From Tetradesmus obliquus (taxonomy: Eukaryota; Chlorophyta; Chlorophyceae; Sphaeropleales; Scenedesmaceae): a stretch of 64,000 bases of DNA. Each line of letters starts with the position of its first letter. The stretch's first letter is position 1. Location: NCBI GenBank assembly GCA_030272155.1, contig CP126205.1, positions 2,592,501 through 2,656,500 on the forward strand, given 5' to 3'. Shown piece after piece: positions 46,505 through 57,181 of this stretch. The notes beneath the pieces were generated by a model. The model ran no database searches, was not told the origin of the DNA, and saw only the letters and a list, made by a program, of their open reading frames with translations. Both the position numbers and the translations under genes were made by a program.

Positions 46505-46780
46505 ATGCCTTGCAGCGCTTCTGCATCTGGGCTTTCGATGCTGCAACAGGTCTGCTGTGCAAAGGCTTCGCAGGCATACCGTATCTGTGGTATGAGTGTC
46601 CGCAACTTCACTTGCAGCAGGTGTGAAGGAGGCACAGCTGCTGCTGCTGCACTTGGATGCCTGCAGCAGCTGCTGTGCTGCCGCTTGCAGCGCCCCTGGC
46701 AGCCGGTGCCTGCGTGCCAGCTGCATTAACGCAGCTGCATTAAACAGTAAAGCCGAGTGCGAGCCTGTAAGCTGCAGCAT
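37279..46780 (-). CDS. Membrane-associated protein with C-terminal J (DnaJ) domain
   Basis: Twelve exons in phase give 732 aa: 46083-46780, 45483-45620, 45051-45111, 44313-44389, 43924-43996, 43433-43503, 41863-42109, 40459-40555, 39735-39911, 38713-38893, 38180-38440, 37279-37396. The first ~230 residues are Gln/Ser-rich. Then come PFWVGSGSVTVEVRGAEVG, a conserved EEEDMQIYASWKYFRRDV block, KERRRAEEEIGKLL, and one hydrophobic segment (LLFGAPLPLLFWGGLAVPF, about residues 490-520). The J domain occupies the C-terminus: KGYYKTLGVEPGSTTGEV, then LALQHHPDRYS with the HPD motif that stimulates Hsp70, then FQHITEAYQVLRDPRRR. An organellar inner-membrane co-chaperone is plausible because of the N-terminal extension and the membrane segment; targeting is inferred. 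Introns are unusually rich in echoes. Confidence 0.8.
37455..37990 (-). repeat. Five 5' echoes of the J-domain terminal exon
   Basis: About 37455-37515, 37575-37635, 37690-37750, 37812-37870 and 37928-37990 each repeat the CTGCAG/CTGTAG acceptor and YSSAEDKAAATxRFQHIT, at about 115-120-base spacing. The full exon is the last in transcription order (37279-37396). Confidence 0.9.
39040..39113 (-). repeat. 5' echo of J-protein exon 10
   Basis: It repeats DYCEADWNAAFMHSFDRYEA to AEER behind a CTGCAG acceptor. A weaker trace (DYGGE) follows the long CTG tract at 39,397. Confidence 0.8.
39185..39595 (-). repeat. 3' echoes of J-protein exon 9
   Basis: 39500-39590 repeats LLRTMWLDVLDRTRHRHKFW to the GTGAG donor. 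39185-39240 is a decayed copy (RLDLPENTQHRHNFWSL). Confidence 0.8.
39397..39456 (-). repeat. Long CTG tract abutting an acceptor-like site
   Basis: Twenty sense-strand CTG triplets end in CTGCAG followed by the decayed exon 10 echo. Confidence 0.85.
40045..40157 (-). repeat. 5' echo of J-protein exon 9 (membrane segment)
   Basis: It repeats GIGLLFGALLPLLFWGGLAV to GLVTRFW behind CTGCAG, nearly identical to the complete exon 39735-39911. Confidence 0.85.
40575..40660 (-). repeat. 5' echoes of J-protein exon 8
   Basis: Near 40,610-40,660 FVSAVNLAVS recurs behind an acceptor; the sequence then diverges. The complete exon is 40459-40555. Confidence 0.75.
40900..41760 (-). repeat. Four to five 3' echoes of J-protein exon 7
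   Basis: Copies near 41,596-41,750, 41,430-41,510, 41,165-41,330, 41,020-41,100 and 40,905-40,925 repeat GRGGLDVMPVYVPAYVFSWW to GGTKV and the donor. The Ala (GCA) run in front of GRGG expands in one copy to about 17 triplets (41,513-41,556). Confidence 0.85.
42170..42392 (-). repeat. Two 5' echoes of J-protein exon 7
   Basis: About 42170-42252 and 42310-42392 repeat the acceptor and LLMATVESKER.RxEEE with substitutions. Confidence 0.85.
42480..43350 (-). repeat. Array of about nine 3' echoes of J-protein exon 6
   Basis: PFTLEPVRARR plus donor recurs near 42,485, 42,585, 42,690, 42,812, 42,912, 43,012, 43,110, 43,215 and 43,310. The spacing is about 100 bases. The complete exon is 43433-43503. 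Linkers also repeat (GGCAGGCAGGCAAGC, CAACCACCTGCTA). Confidence 0.9.
44217..44250 (-). repeat. 3' echo of J-protein exon 4
   Basis: MQVYATWENFR plus GTGTG donor, a diverged copy of MQIYASWKYFR in exon 44313-44389. Confidence 0.8.
44470..44866 (-). repeat. Four 5' echoes of J-protein exon 4
   Basis: About 44470-44518, 44584-44631, 44701-44748 and 44817-44862 carry the acceptor and RLAWERLLQPEEEDM, at about 115-base spacing, separated by AT-rich intron text with ACATATG. A shorter trace follows exon 3 at 45,040. Confidence 0.9.
45690..45752 (-). repeat. 5' echo of J-protein exon 2
   Basis: It repeats SWYQSKQRSALAKPFRESYL behind GCCGCAG, close to the complete exon 45483-45620. Confidence 0.85.
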
Positions 46781-48030
46781 GATGCTGGATCCCGCAGGTC
46801 TACTGTATCACAGACAGCATACACGTGTGTGTTTGAGTCACTTCAAGATGAATCCCATTGACACGTTGTTTGCATCGTAAGCGGGTGAAGATAACTCTGC
46901 CTGGCTTTGTGCTGGCAGCCTGCAGGTACGTCGAGTTCAGGGTGTGTGTTCGTAGTGGTGTATGCTGCAGGAGAGACCGACGCATTTCTTTATTGATGTG
47001 TTATTGTTGGCTACAAATGTTTCCACGACATTTACCAGATGCATAGGGTTTGCAGATGGTGGTACAGCAAACATTGGGATGGGGCGGTTGTGGAGCTGTG
47101 CAGTTCCTGTAAAAACGTCACATCCCTCGCCTGATGCAGCTGCTTTGACCATCTTGAGACCAAAACAGTGGTTGCTTGCAGGTGTAAGGCCCAGGTTGTG
47201 CAGCGACTCACGCTTCCAGCATCTTACGATTGTAAGCCACCCTGCATGTTGCAGTGAGCCCACTTGCATAGTCCATGGCCATTCACCTGAAAAGACTTGA
47301 ACCCTGCTGCCAGATTCAGACCTGCAATTGTCTACGCCCACAGGGGAGCAGCAAGGAGCATTGGTGCCGCTAATACCACACACCATTAACGCCGAAGGCC
47401 GAACCACTCCCACCTTGCGCCAGCTAACACCGGGTGTTACAAAATGCACACACAGCATCTGCACCCCAACCCATCCCAACCAAGCATTACTTCGCACCAC
47501 GCGTGCATGCGCACAAGTAATACAAGTTCTGCGCAGAAAGACGTTCTGCAGAGCCACTGCCCTATGCTGATGCGCTGAGACACATGCACCAGCCACGATA
47601 GCGCATACATGGCAGAGAGCAGTGCTGCACAGAAAGCCAGTGAGCACCGCAACATGGCTGCTTGGAACTGTGTGCAGCTGCCAGAACCTGCACTGCTCTA
47701 GTAAGCATTCAGCACAGCACACAGGGAAACACAAAGATGCTGCAACCCACCAACATCAAACGCAGCCTCTGCTAAACCAGACCCTTTTAAAAGGTCTAAA
47801 CTTACGTAGCAAATATTTGCTCAAGGCGCCACACGGTGCGCTGCACTTGGCTGCCGGTGCTGCCCTGTCGAAAGCAGTAACACTACCATCACTCAAGTAG
47901 GTCGCCAAGCCTGCCCCGCTCACCCCAAACAGCACGGCAGACCACACTGGCAAAGCGCCAGTTGAGGCTGCCTCACCATCCCAACTGTATCCGCACCTCA
48001 AAGCAGTTACTAAATGCCTAGTAGGCACAC
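46781..48030. other. Intergenic stretch between J-protein and PWD
   Basis: Both genes run on the minus strand, so this should hold the PWD 3' UTR and the J-protein promoter. A plus-strand frame of 112 codons (46962-47300) has no recognisable motif and is not called. Confidence 0.4.
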
Positions 48031-48485
48031 ATGTGCCCAAACTTCCAGCCGCAGCCGCACTTGGGCTGCGGCCTGGTCGGTTGCACCCCAGCATGCACGC
48101 TGCTGCCTCACCCATCAGTACTGCAGCGGTGACAGCACCCCACACACCTATGGAGGCAGTCAGCTGCAGCCACACCCAACCACTTCCCAAATCCTGCTCA
48201 GGGCTGCGGCCTGGTCTGCACCACGTACAGCAGGTCCCCAACGAAGCAGCCCTCCACACCTGGCTGCACAAGATAGGCACAACCACAGCTGACACCTCAA
48301 AGCAAAGAGTATGGCCCACATGCACCCGCACTCATGGCTGCGGCCTGGTCTGCACCACATACAGCAGGTCCCCATGGGGCCAACAAAGCAGCCCTCCAAT
48401 CCCCAAGCCAGCCATGCAGCGAGACCTGCCCTGTTCACTGCATCTTCAGGGCTGCGACCGGGCCTGGTTGCGCCCCCGCACGCAT
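48031..48485 (-). repeat. Echoes of the PWD terminal exon beyond the stop codon
   Basis: Near 48,055-48,085, 48,195-48,275, 48,330-48,400 and 48,440-48,480 the text coding for [16 protein letters not shown] and TGA, plus following bases, recurs with mutations. These copies lie after the true stop (48504). Confidence 0.8.
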
Positions 48486-48503
48486 GCTGTTTTGAAACCC
48501 CAC

Positions 48504-51500
48504 TCAGGGCTGCGGCCTGGTCTGCACCACGTACAGCAGGTCCCCAACAAAGCAGCCCTCCACATCCTGCGCCCCACCAAATTGCCTCTCCAACAGGCCA
48601 GCCACAGCCCCAATGCGCCTGCCCAGGGCCTGCCTCACATCAGAGCTCTTGCTCAAGCCATGCCTGCTGTAGTCCATTGTCCTGCCCACACACTCATACA
48701 GCTCCCCAGCACGAGCCACCCCACTGCCTTCGTCCCTGCTGCTGCTTGGGCTGTTGCTGAGGCTGCTGCCGCTCCAAGAGAGGCCTGTAGGTGTGCTGCC
48801 GCCGCCGCTGCTGCCGCCTCCTGCTGTATTTGCCTTACTGTAAAGTCCACCAGACTTCCAGCCAGCCGGCCCCACTCCTGCGAGCATCGATGCCAGGCTT
48901 GCCGAGCCGATCGGCGGCAATTCCGCCGTCTCCACGCTCCCGCCGTTTCCGCCCGCGGGAGCCGGCTTAACGGCACTCGACGGGAGCAGCGCCTCGCTGA
49001 AGTTCGCAAATGCGAGCGTTTTAACCTCGCCGGTCGACTTGTTGATTTCGAGGCGCCAAGCGCTGCCACGTTTGCCGCTGGCGAGGGTCTCTCCGAGGCC
49101 GGCGGCAATTTCGACTTCCGCGGCCAGCGGGTTGCCGTTCAGCGGGCTGGCGGTGTGCAGCACGAAGGAGTAGGTGGGGGACAGCAGCTCCTGCACCAGC
49201 ACCGCCATGCAGGCGTCGCTCTGCGCCACACCTGCAAACAGCAATGTGGCCAGATTGCAGCGGGAGTGCAGGCCGGCGGCGGCTGTTGTGAAAGGATTGA
49301 AGCGCTGGTGGTGTTTGGTGACACCAAAAGTCCATGCCAACGCGCGCACCTGACACAAACCCCAACCAGCAGCTCAAGCCTGCCACGCGCCTGCTGAGCA
49401 CAGCAGCGACCTGCTTGTACATACTCCAGTCTTTCCCCCAGCTGAAGCCATTTGTAGCAATGAGACCCAAATGTCAGAACCCCAACTTCCAAAGCCCAAT
49501 GTCCACCAAGGATTGCCTCACCTGCTGCGCGCCTGCTGAGAATGGCGCGCCGCGTGTAGAGGATGGCCCACACCGCCGCCACCGCAGCGCTGATGTCACC
49601 CGGCCGGTCCGAAGGCACATTCGGCACACTCTTGTACAGCCCTGCCCCAGACATGCCTGCTAGGTCCTCCACATTTGCTGCAAGGCTATTTTAACGAATG
49701 AAACCCCAACATTCAAACCCCAGACTTTATCACATCTGCTTCACCTGCCGCGCGCCTGCTGAGGATTGCACGCCTCGTGTAGAGGCTGGCCCACACTGCC
49801 GCCACCGCAGCGCTGATGTCGCCCGGCCTGTCTGAAGGCACGTTTGGCACGCTCTCGTACAGCCCTGCGCCTGACATGCCTGCCAGGTCCTCCACATTTG
49901 CTGAGGAGCGGCAGATGAGCAGCGAGCCGGGCTGGAAGGTGCCTGCCAGGGACTTGAGCAGGTTGTCCGGCAGGGACAGGCTGCCCACGAGCGCCTGCAA
50001 ATTGTAAACAGAAGAAGGGCGGTTGTAGCAGTGGCACAATATGGTCAGGCGTGGAGTTGGGCAAGTTGTTTGGCAGGGAGAGGCTGCCCACAAGCGCCTG
50101 CAGTCATCACAGTGACAAGTAAGAACGGCAGTGGGAGTGCGGCAGTTGCAAGGGAATGCACATTTGTGCCGGCGAGGGACTTGAGCAGGTTGTCCGGCAG
50201 CGACAGGCTGCCCACGAGCGCCTGCAACAACATTGTTGGCAGTGCAGCGCATGGTACACAGGCAGCTCACCCATAATGCCCCCGAGCTTGGCGAGGCCCA
50301 TACTGCACCACAAATCTACTAGATATTGTGTAGTGTTCTATATTGCATAGCTCTTCACTATGCTGCATAAAAGTCACCTGCAGCTCCTCACTGATGCCAG
50401 TCAACTCAGCCAGCCCAGCCATCTCAGAGGATGCCAGCAGTTGCTTGTAGCGGTCCTGCTGCTCGTACGGCAGCGCTGCTGTACTACAGTGCACATACTG
50501 ATGCCGCACCTGCAGCTCAGCCCAAATGCCCAACGATATGGCCAGCCCCATACTGCACACTGACCTCTTCTAGGTCTTGTTTACCGATTCACACCTTATA
50601 CTACTGCAATGCATAAAGCCTCACTCCTGCAGCTCCTCAAAGATGCCGGTCAGCTCAGCCAGCCCAGCCGTCTCCGATGCCGCCAGCAGCTACTTGTTTG
50701 TTTTGTGTATCATGCACACAATGAACTAACACCATTCTTGCATGTACAGAGCCTCACCTGCAGCTCTTCGCTGATGCCTGTCAGCTCGGCCAGCCCAGCC
50801 GTCTCAGAGGCAGCCAGCAGCTGCTTGTAGCGGTCCTGCTGCTCGTACGGCAGCGCCGCCAGTGCAAGCTCCATGACGCCAAACGGCACGCAGCAGCCGC
50901 GCGGGGTTTGGAAAGCCTCTGCAGCCTTGGCCTCCAGTGAGATCTGCATGTAAAAAGGGTTTTGGAAAGCAGGTTTTGGTGTGGTTAGCGGGATGTTTTC
51001 GCAGCTTGGCAGCGCAGCCAATGCCAGCTCCATGACGCCAAACAGCACGCAGCCACACGGGGGTTGGAAAGCCTCCGCAGCCTTGGCCTCCAGAGAGATC
51101 TGCATGTAACAAGGGTTTTGGAAAGCAGGTTTTGGTGTGGTTAGGGGGGTGGGTTTTTGCAGCTTGGCAGCGCCGCCAGTGCCAGCTCCATCACCCCAAA
51201 GGGCACGCAGCAGCCGCAGGCCGTCTGGAAGGCCTCGGCCGCCTTGGCCTCCAGAGAGATCTGCACGTGCACCAGGCCGAGCCGGGCTTGTTTGACAGAT
51301 GCTTAGTAGGCTTTGTAGGCTTAGTAACGCACTTCGCTCTTAGTTACCAACCCCCTGCCAGGGTGCCTACCAAGGCCCTCCTGCCAACTAAGCCGCGATC
51401 AAGGCTACAGAGTGACTAAGGCCCAGTTATGTAACATGGGTATTGGAAAGCAGGTTGTGGTGCGGGATCGGGGTCGGCATGCAGTCCAGCAGCGGCAGCA

Positions 51501-52330
51501 TCCTTCACAAACCTGACAGTAACAACAAAACCAGCTGCCACTCTTTTCCACAATTCATCTGCTCAAGCCTTGCACACGAAGACGCCTTGGCTCCAGCCAA
51601 TGTCGGCATGCAGTCCAGCAGCGGCAGCATCCTTTACAAACTTAATACAAACACAAACTTGATACAACCACACACTCACCTGCTCAAGTCTCGCACAGGA
51701 AGAGGCCTTGGCTCCCGCCAGTGTCGGCATACAGTCCAGCAGCGGCAGCATCCGCACAGAGCTGACCTTGCTCACAGCACCAGCAGGCCCCCCTGCGGCC
51801 TCCCCACCCTCCTGCTGCTTTGCAGCACTGCCAGCTGCTGCTGCTGCTGCACCAGCCCTTGCCTTGCCGCCGGCTGCTGCTGCTGCTGCTGCCAGCTGTT
51901 CCGAGGTTGCTGGCGCGATGGTGACGCTATCAGGTGTCACAGTGAGTGCGATGTGCTGGCCAAGCAGGGGTGCCACATCTTGAGCTGCGACTGATGGGTC
52001 GTCCAGGATGGCAAATGGCACGCGCTCCTGGCGGGCGCGCACACCTGGCAGCAGCAGCAGCAGCAGCGGCAAGAGTGAAGCAGCAGCGTGAGCTATGTGC
52101 TGGCGCAGCAGGGGTGCCACATCTTGAGCTGCGACTGATGGGTCGTCCAGGATGGCAAAGGGAACACGCTCTTGGCGGGCACGCACACCTGGCAGCAGCA
52201 AGCAGCAGCAGCAAGAGTGAAGCAGCAGGTGAGTGCAATGTGCTGGCCGAGCAGGGGTGCCACATCTTGGGCTGCCACTGATGGGTCGTCCAGGATAGCA
52301 AAGGGAACGCGCTCCTGCCGGGCCCGCACA

Positions 52331-52382
<52 letters not shown>

Positions 52383-55300
52383 TTGTGAGCACTGTGCTGG
52401 CTGAGCAGGGGTGCACATCTTGAGCTGCAACTGAGGGGTCGTCCAGGATGGGAAATGGCACGCGCTCCTGCCGGGCGCGAACACCTGGCAGCAGCAGCAG
52501 CAGGAGTGGCAGCAGCAACATTGTGAGCGACATGCTGGCCGAGTAGGGGTGCCACATCTTGAGCTGCGACTGAGGGGTGGTTGAGGATGGCGAATGGCAT
52601 GCGCTCCTGGCGGGCGCGCACACCTGGCAGCAGCAGCAGCAGCAGCAGCGGCAGCAGCAGCGAGGAAACAGCAGCTGAGAGCAAAGCTCAAACTACAGCA
52701 CACCTCAAGCCCAACAGCAGCTGAGGCCGCCACTCAGCTGAGATCACAGTGCAGCCAAAACCCATAGCATAGCCACATGCAGACCACATGCGCTACACAA
52801 CGAAATCCACTCACCCAGGTGGCTCAGGTGTGGCAGGTCCTGTGTCAGCACCACTCCCTGCAGCGCCTGCCCAGAGGCAGCCACCTCCTCACCACTGACT
52901 CAACCCACCACAACACAGCTGACACCAACTAAAACCTTGAGGCCAGAGCACACCTGCAACGCACCCCAAACACAGCCGGCACCATCAATAATCACTTCTG
53001 CCAAGCCCCAAAACAGGCCCATTCTGCTTACCTAAGTGGCTCAAATGGGGCAGGTCCTGTGTCAGCACCACGCCCTGCAGCGCATTGCCAGAAGCTCCAA
53101 CCTCCTCATCACCGCTTGCGCTGCGCAGCAGCACCACCACGGGCTCATTGAACCCTGCCAGCACAGCAGGGTCCAGCTCCTGCAGCTCAACCAGCTTGCC
53201 TACTGCTGTGCCAGCTACAAGCGGGTCCCAGCTGCTGCTGCCGGCGGCGGTGCGGCAGGCGCGCAGCAGCAGCGTGGTGAGCTTGGAGACCTGCGGCAGC
53301 AGCAGCAGCAGCAGCAGCAAAGGAACACCAGCGCCGATGTTGGCAGCAGGACCAACAACGGCCTCCAGCACAAGATCGCATTTGACAGGCCACGCGCCAA
53401 AGGCAACACAGGCACAGGCGGTCTGCCATTAAACACCATTACATGCGGCAAATATGCCCCAGATACAACGCAGGAGCTCCGTGCTGTAGCTGCAACACAG
53501 GAACAGCCTGCACTTCATAAAACGGGTAAGGACTCACATGGAGTTCCAACATGCTGCTGATCGAGCCAACAAGCTGCTGTGCCACAACAATGGCAGCAGG
53601 ATAACAGGCTTACAGGCGAATATGCTTGGTGCCCAAACACGGCAGCAACTGACCAAGTGAACCTATACTCAGTGCCGTTGTCACTTGTCACATGACTGGG
53701 TACAAAGTGACAGCATATCGTGGATATGCCGTTACTTTGTACCAGTCATGTGACGAGTGACAACAGTACTAAGTTTCAAGTTGCCCAGCGTCTTAACCAC
53801 GTCTGCTGTAACCGTTGAAACCTATTCCACAAACCCTTTCTTGCAATTGTAAAATGCGCACCTGGAAGACCACGTTGGCGCGGATCTCTGCCTCTGTGAA
53901 GGTGGTGATCGCGTAGGGTGCCACTCCCAAGGCCTTGCCTAGGGCCTCAGCCACAGGCGGCAGCAGCTTGAGCAGCAGCTCCAGGTACTGCTCGGTGAAG
54001 CGCTGCATGCGCTCCAGCGTGGCCTTCAGCCTGCGTGTTGATACAGCATACATTGCGGAACACACAAAAGCGGCAGTGAGATATGTGTCGGCAGATGAAG
54101 CAGCTCCAGGTACTGCTCAGTGAAGCGCTGCATGCGCTCCAGCGTGGCCTTCAGCCTGTTGAACAGCACAGAACAGCGACAAAACACCGCTTGAAGCATA
54201 ACGCATAATGCATAATGGTCATAAGGCATAACGATCCTGTTGTTGCTAGTCAAATGACATGACCCGCGCTTCATGCGCTTCAGCGTGGCTTTCAGCCTGC
54301 ATTTGAGGAATGCAGAAAACACGGAGGCAGCGGTAAGACAAGCGCAGGCAGATGAAGCAGCTCCAAGTACTGCTCAGTGAAGCGATGCATGCGCTCCAGC
54401 GTGGCCTTCAGCCTGCGGTTTGCAATAAGAGCATGAAGGCAACAGAAAGACAGTTGCATGTCTAGCAATTTCTCATATCGCTGGTGAAGCCCGCTACAGC
54501 GATGCATACACTCCAGCATGAACTTGATCCTGCGTACACCCTGCACAGATATGAGATCGTGATGACAAGCAATGGCTCTGCGCACATTTGAGTGCGTTGC
54601 CCCTGTCCCTGTAGTTTCCTTCCTTCTGCCACGCCACCAGCTCAGCCTCAATGGCCATCGCCTCAGCAAGTGCTGAAGCGCTGAAGCACAGATGACGCAT
54701 ATCAAACTCAAGTCGCAACAAACACCCCAAGCGAAGCATTCTCAAGCCAGATGTCTAAACAAACAGCACCAAAAGCAGAGGAAGCAACCATGCCTTTACC
54801 CACCTGAGTGCGTTGTCCCTGTCCCTGTAGTTCCCTTCCTTCTGCCACGCCACCAGCTCTGCCTCAATGGCCATCGCCTCAGCAGGAGCCAGGCCACCCA
54901 GCCCCAGGTGACGCAGGCCCAGCACCAACCCACCAAGCACAGGGGCCCATGCCAGATCATGTGCGTTGAGCAGTGCAGCACCACCACCCTGCAGCAATAT
55001 CAGCAGAAGCAGCGGCACGAGGCATGGCTCAGAACACACAGAAAGGGCCCAGCACCAACCCGCGCAGCACGGGGGCCCATGCCAGGTCGTGTGCGTTCAG
55101 CAGCGCAGCACCTCCACCCTGCAGCAATATCAGCAGCATGAGGTCATGCATGTTACAGGCCAACCAGCCCATCAAGCATGGGGGCCCAGGCAACATCGTG
55201 CGCGTTCAGCAGCGCAGCGCCGCCACCCTGCAGCAGCAGCAGCAGCAGCAGTACGGCATGGAGTTGGATGGAGTTGTACACAAAGCATAGAAGCCGCAAG

Positions 55301-56864
55301 TGTCAGAGCCTTCCATTACAGGTGCTCCAGCGCATTGTCGAGAAGGCTGAGCATCACAAAGGCGCAGTCCTCCACACACCATCTGACACGCCAGACCCTT
55401 GACATAAACCTTAAACCACAGACAACCAAAACACTGCACCCACCTGCTGCTCCAGCGCGTTGTCCAGCCTGCTCAGCAGCACAAAGGCACAATCCTCCAC
55501 AAACCATACATGACACGCCAAACCCTCAACATAAACCATAAACCACAGCACACCAGAACCCTGCACCCACCTGCTGCTCCAGTGCATTGTCCAGCCTGCT
55601 CAGCAGCACAAAGGCGTAGTCCTCCGCACGCACTTCGGCCAGCCGCCAGCGCTGACGCATTGCCAGTGCGGCATCAGGCGCATCGTTGCGCAGGCCGCTG
55701 CAATAGCAGAAGCAGCAGCAAGCAGACAGCGGCAGCAGTGAGGCACGTAGATTTGAGCACAAGAGCAGCAGGCAACAGTTGCATCGCCAGCACGGCAGCA
55801 GGTATAAGGCTCATCGCCAGCGCGGCATCAGGCGCATCGTTGCGCAGGCCGCTGCAGGCAGGAGGACATCATCAGGGACAGCAAGAGCGCGTCAGAGCAG
55901 CTGGCACGTGCAGAGCAGGCTGACGAATGGGCAGCACGTACGTGCATGTGACAGGAGCAACGCAGTCCATCTTTCAGTCATTACACAGCATGCCATTCAC
56001 CTGTTGAGGCCGCCCATGAGCAGCGCCCGCACTGTGGTGAGCGCGTGGCAGGTGGCCACCAGGTGCTCGCGCGTCACTACCACCAAAAACAACAGCACGC
56101 AGAAAGAGCTCGCAGGCACAGAGAAGACAGCCATAGGCCAGGCCATTTAGCAGCTCTGCATGTGACAGCAGCAGTGCAGTCCCATCTTGCTCTTCACACA
56201 GCATGCCATTCACCTGTTGAGCCCTCCCATCAGCAGCGCCCGCACTGTGGTGAGTGCGTGGCAGGTGGCCACCAGGTCCTCAGGGCTGGGGTTCTGCTTG
56301 CCGTCCAGCGCTGCTTTTTGGCCCAGGAAAAAGTCAATTTCCTGCAGCAGCGGCAGCGGTAGCAGCAGCAGCAGCAATGATAAGCATAACCAAACAGCAT
56401 GCTTGTGGGGCACCAACTCCAAACAATAAAGCCAATGCGTTTACGACCTGCATTGATCCCATCAACTTCACCATACTCGGGACCCTTTTGCTCGTCCTCC
56501 CTGCTCATCCCCACTTTGGCTGCCTCCAGCAGCTGCAAAAAGTCTTTGTGATACCCCACATAACATATCCCCGCACTGACAGGGTTCATCGTTGGATACA
56601 ACCTAAACAAGCCCACCTGCGTGTCCTCGTTGCTCATGCCCACTTTGACCGCATCCAGCAGCTGCGTGAAAGTTGCAGCGTTGAAGAACTCGCGCAGCTC
56701 CGCCACAAAGATCTTGAACTCGTTGACAAAGCCGCCGCTGTATTGGCCATCTGCAGCAGCAGCAGCGGCGGCAGCAGAAAGCAGCAGCAGCGTTGAGGAC
56801 GTTTTGCAGCTCCGTAACAAAAATCTTGAACTCGTTCACAAAGGCGCCGCTGTACTGGCCATCT

Positions 56865-56930
<66 letters not shown>

Positions 56931-57150
56931 AAGGGCAGCAGCAGCAGCGTTGAAGAACCCACGCAGCTCCGCCACAAAGACCTTGAACTCGTTCACGAAT
57001 GCGTCGCTGTACTGGCCATCTGCAACAGCAGCAGCAACAGCAGCAGCAGAAGGAAGCAGCAGCATTGTCAAAGAAGTCGCGCAACTCATTCACAAAGATC
57101 TTGAACTCGGATACAAAGCCGCCACTGTACTGGCCATCTGTTGTTGCAAG

Positions 57151-57181
<31 letters not shown>

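Noticed and set aside
46962..47300. 112-codon plus-strand frame between the J-protein and PWD
   Set aside because: No motif, no repeats and no clear splice context; lies in an expected UTR/promoter region.
50265..50560. Extra PWD exon reading [13 protein letters not shown]
   Set aside because: Exons 50758-50943 and 49745-49994 join directly with the family alignment; these segments are decayed echoes of [13 protein letters not shown].
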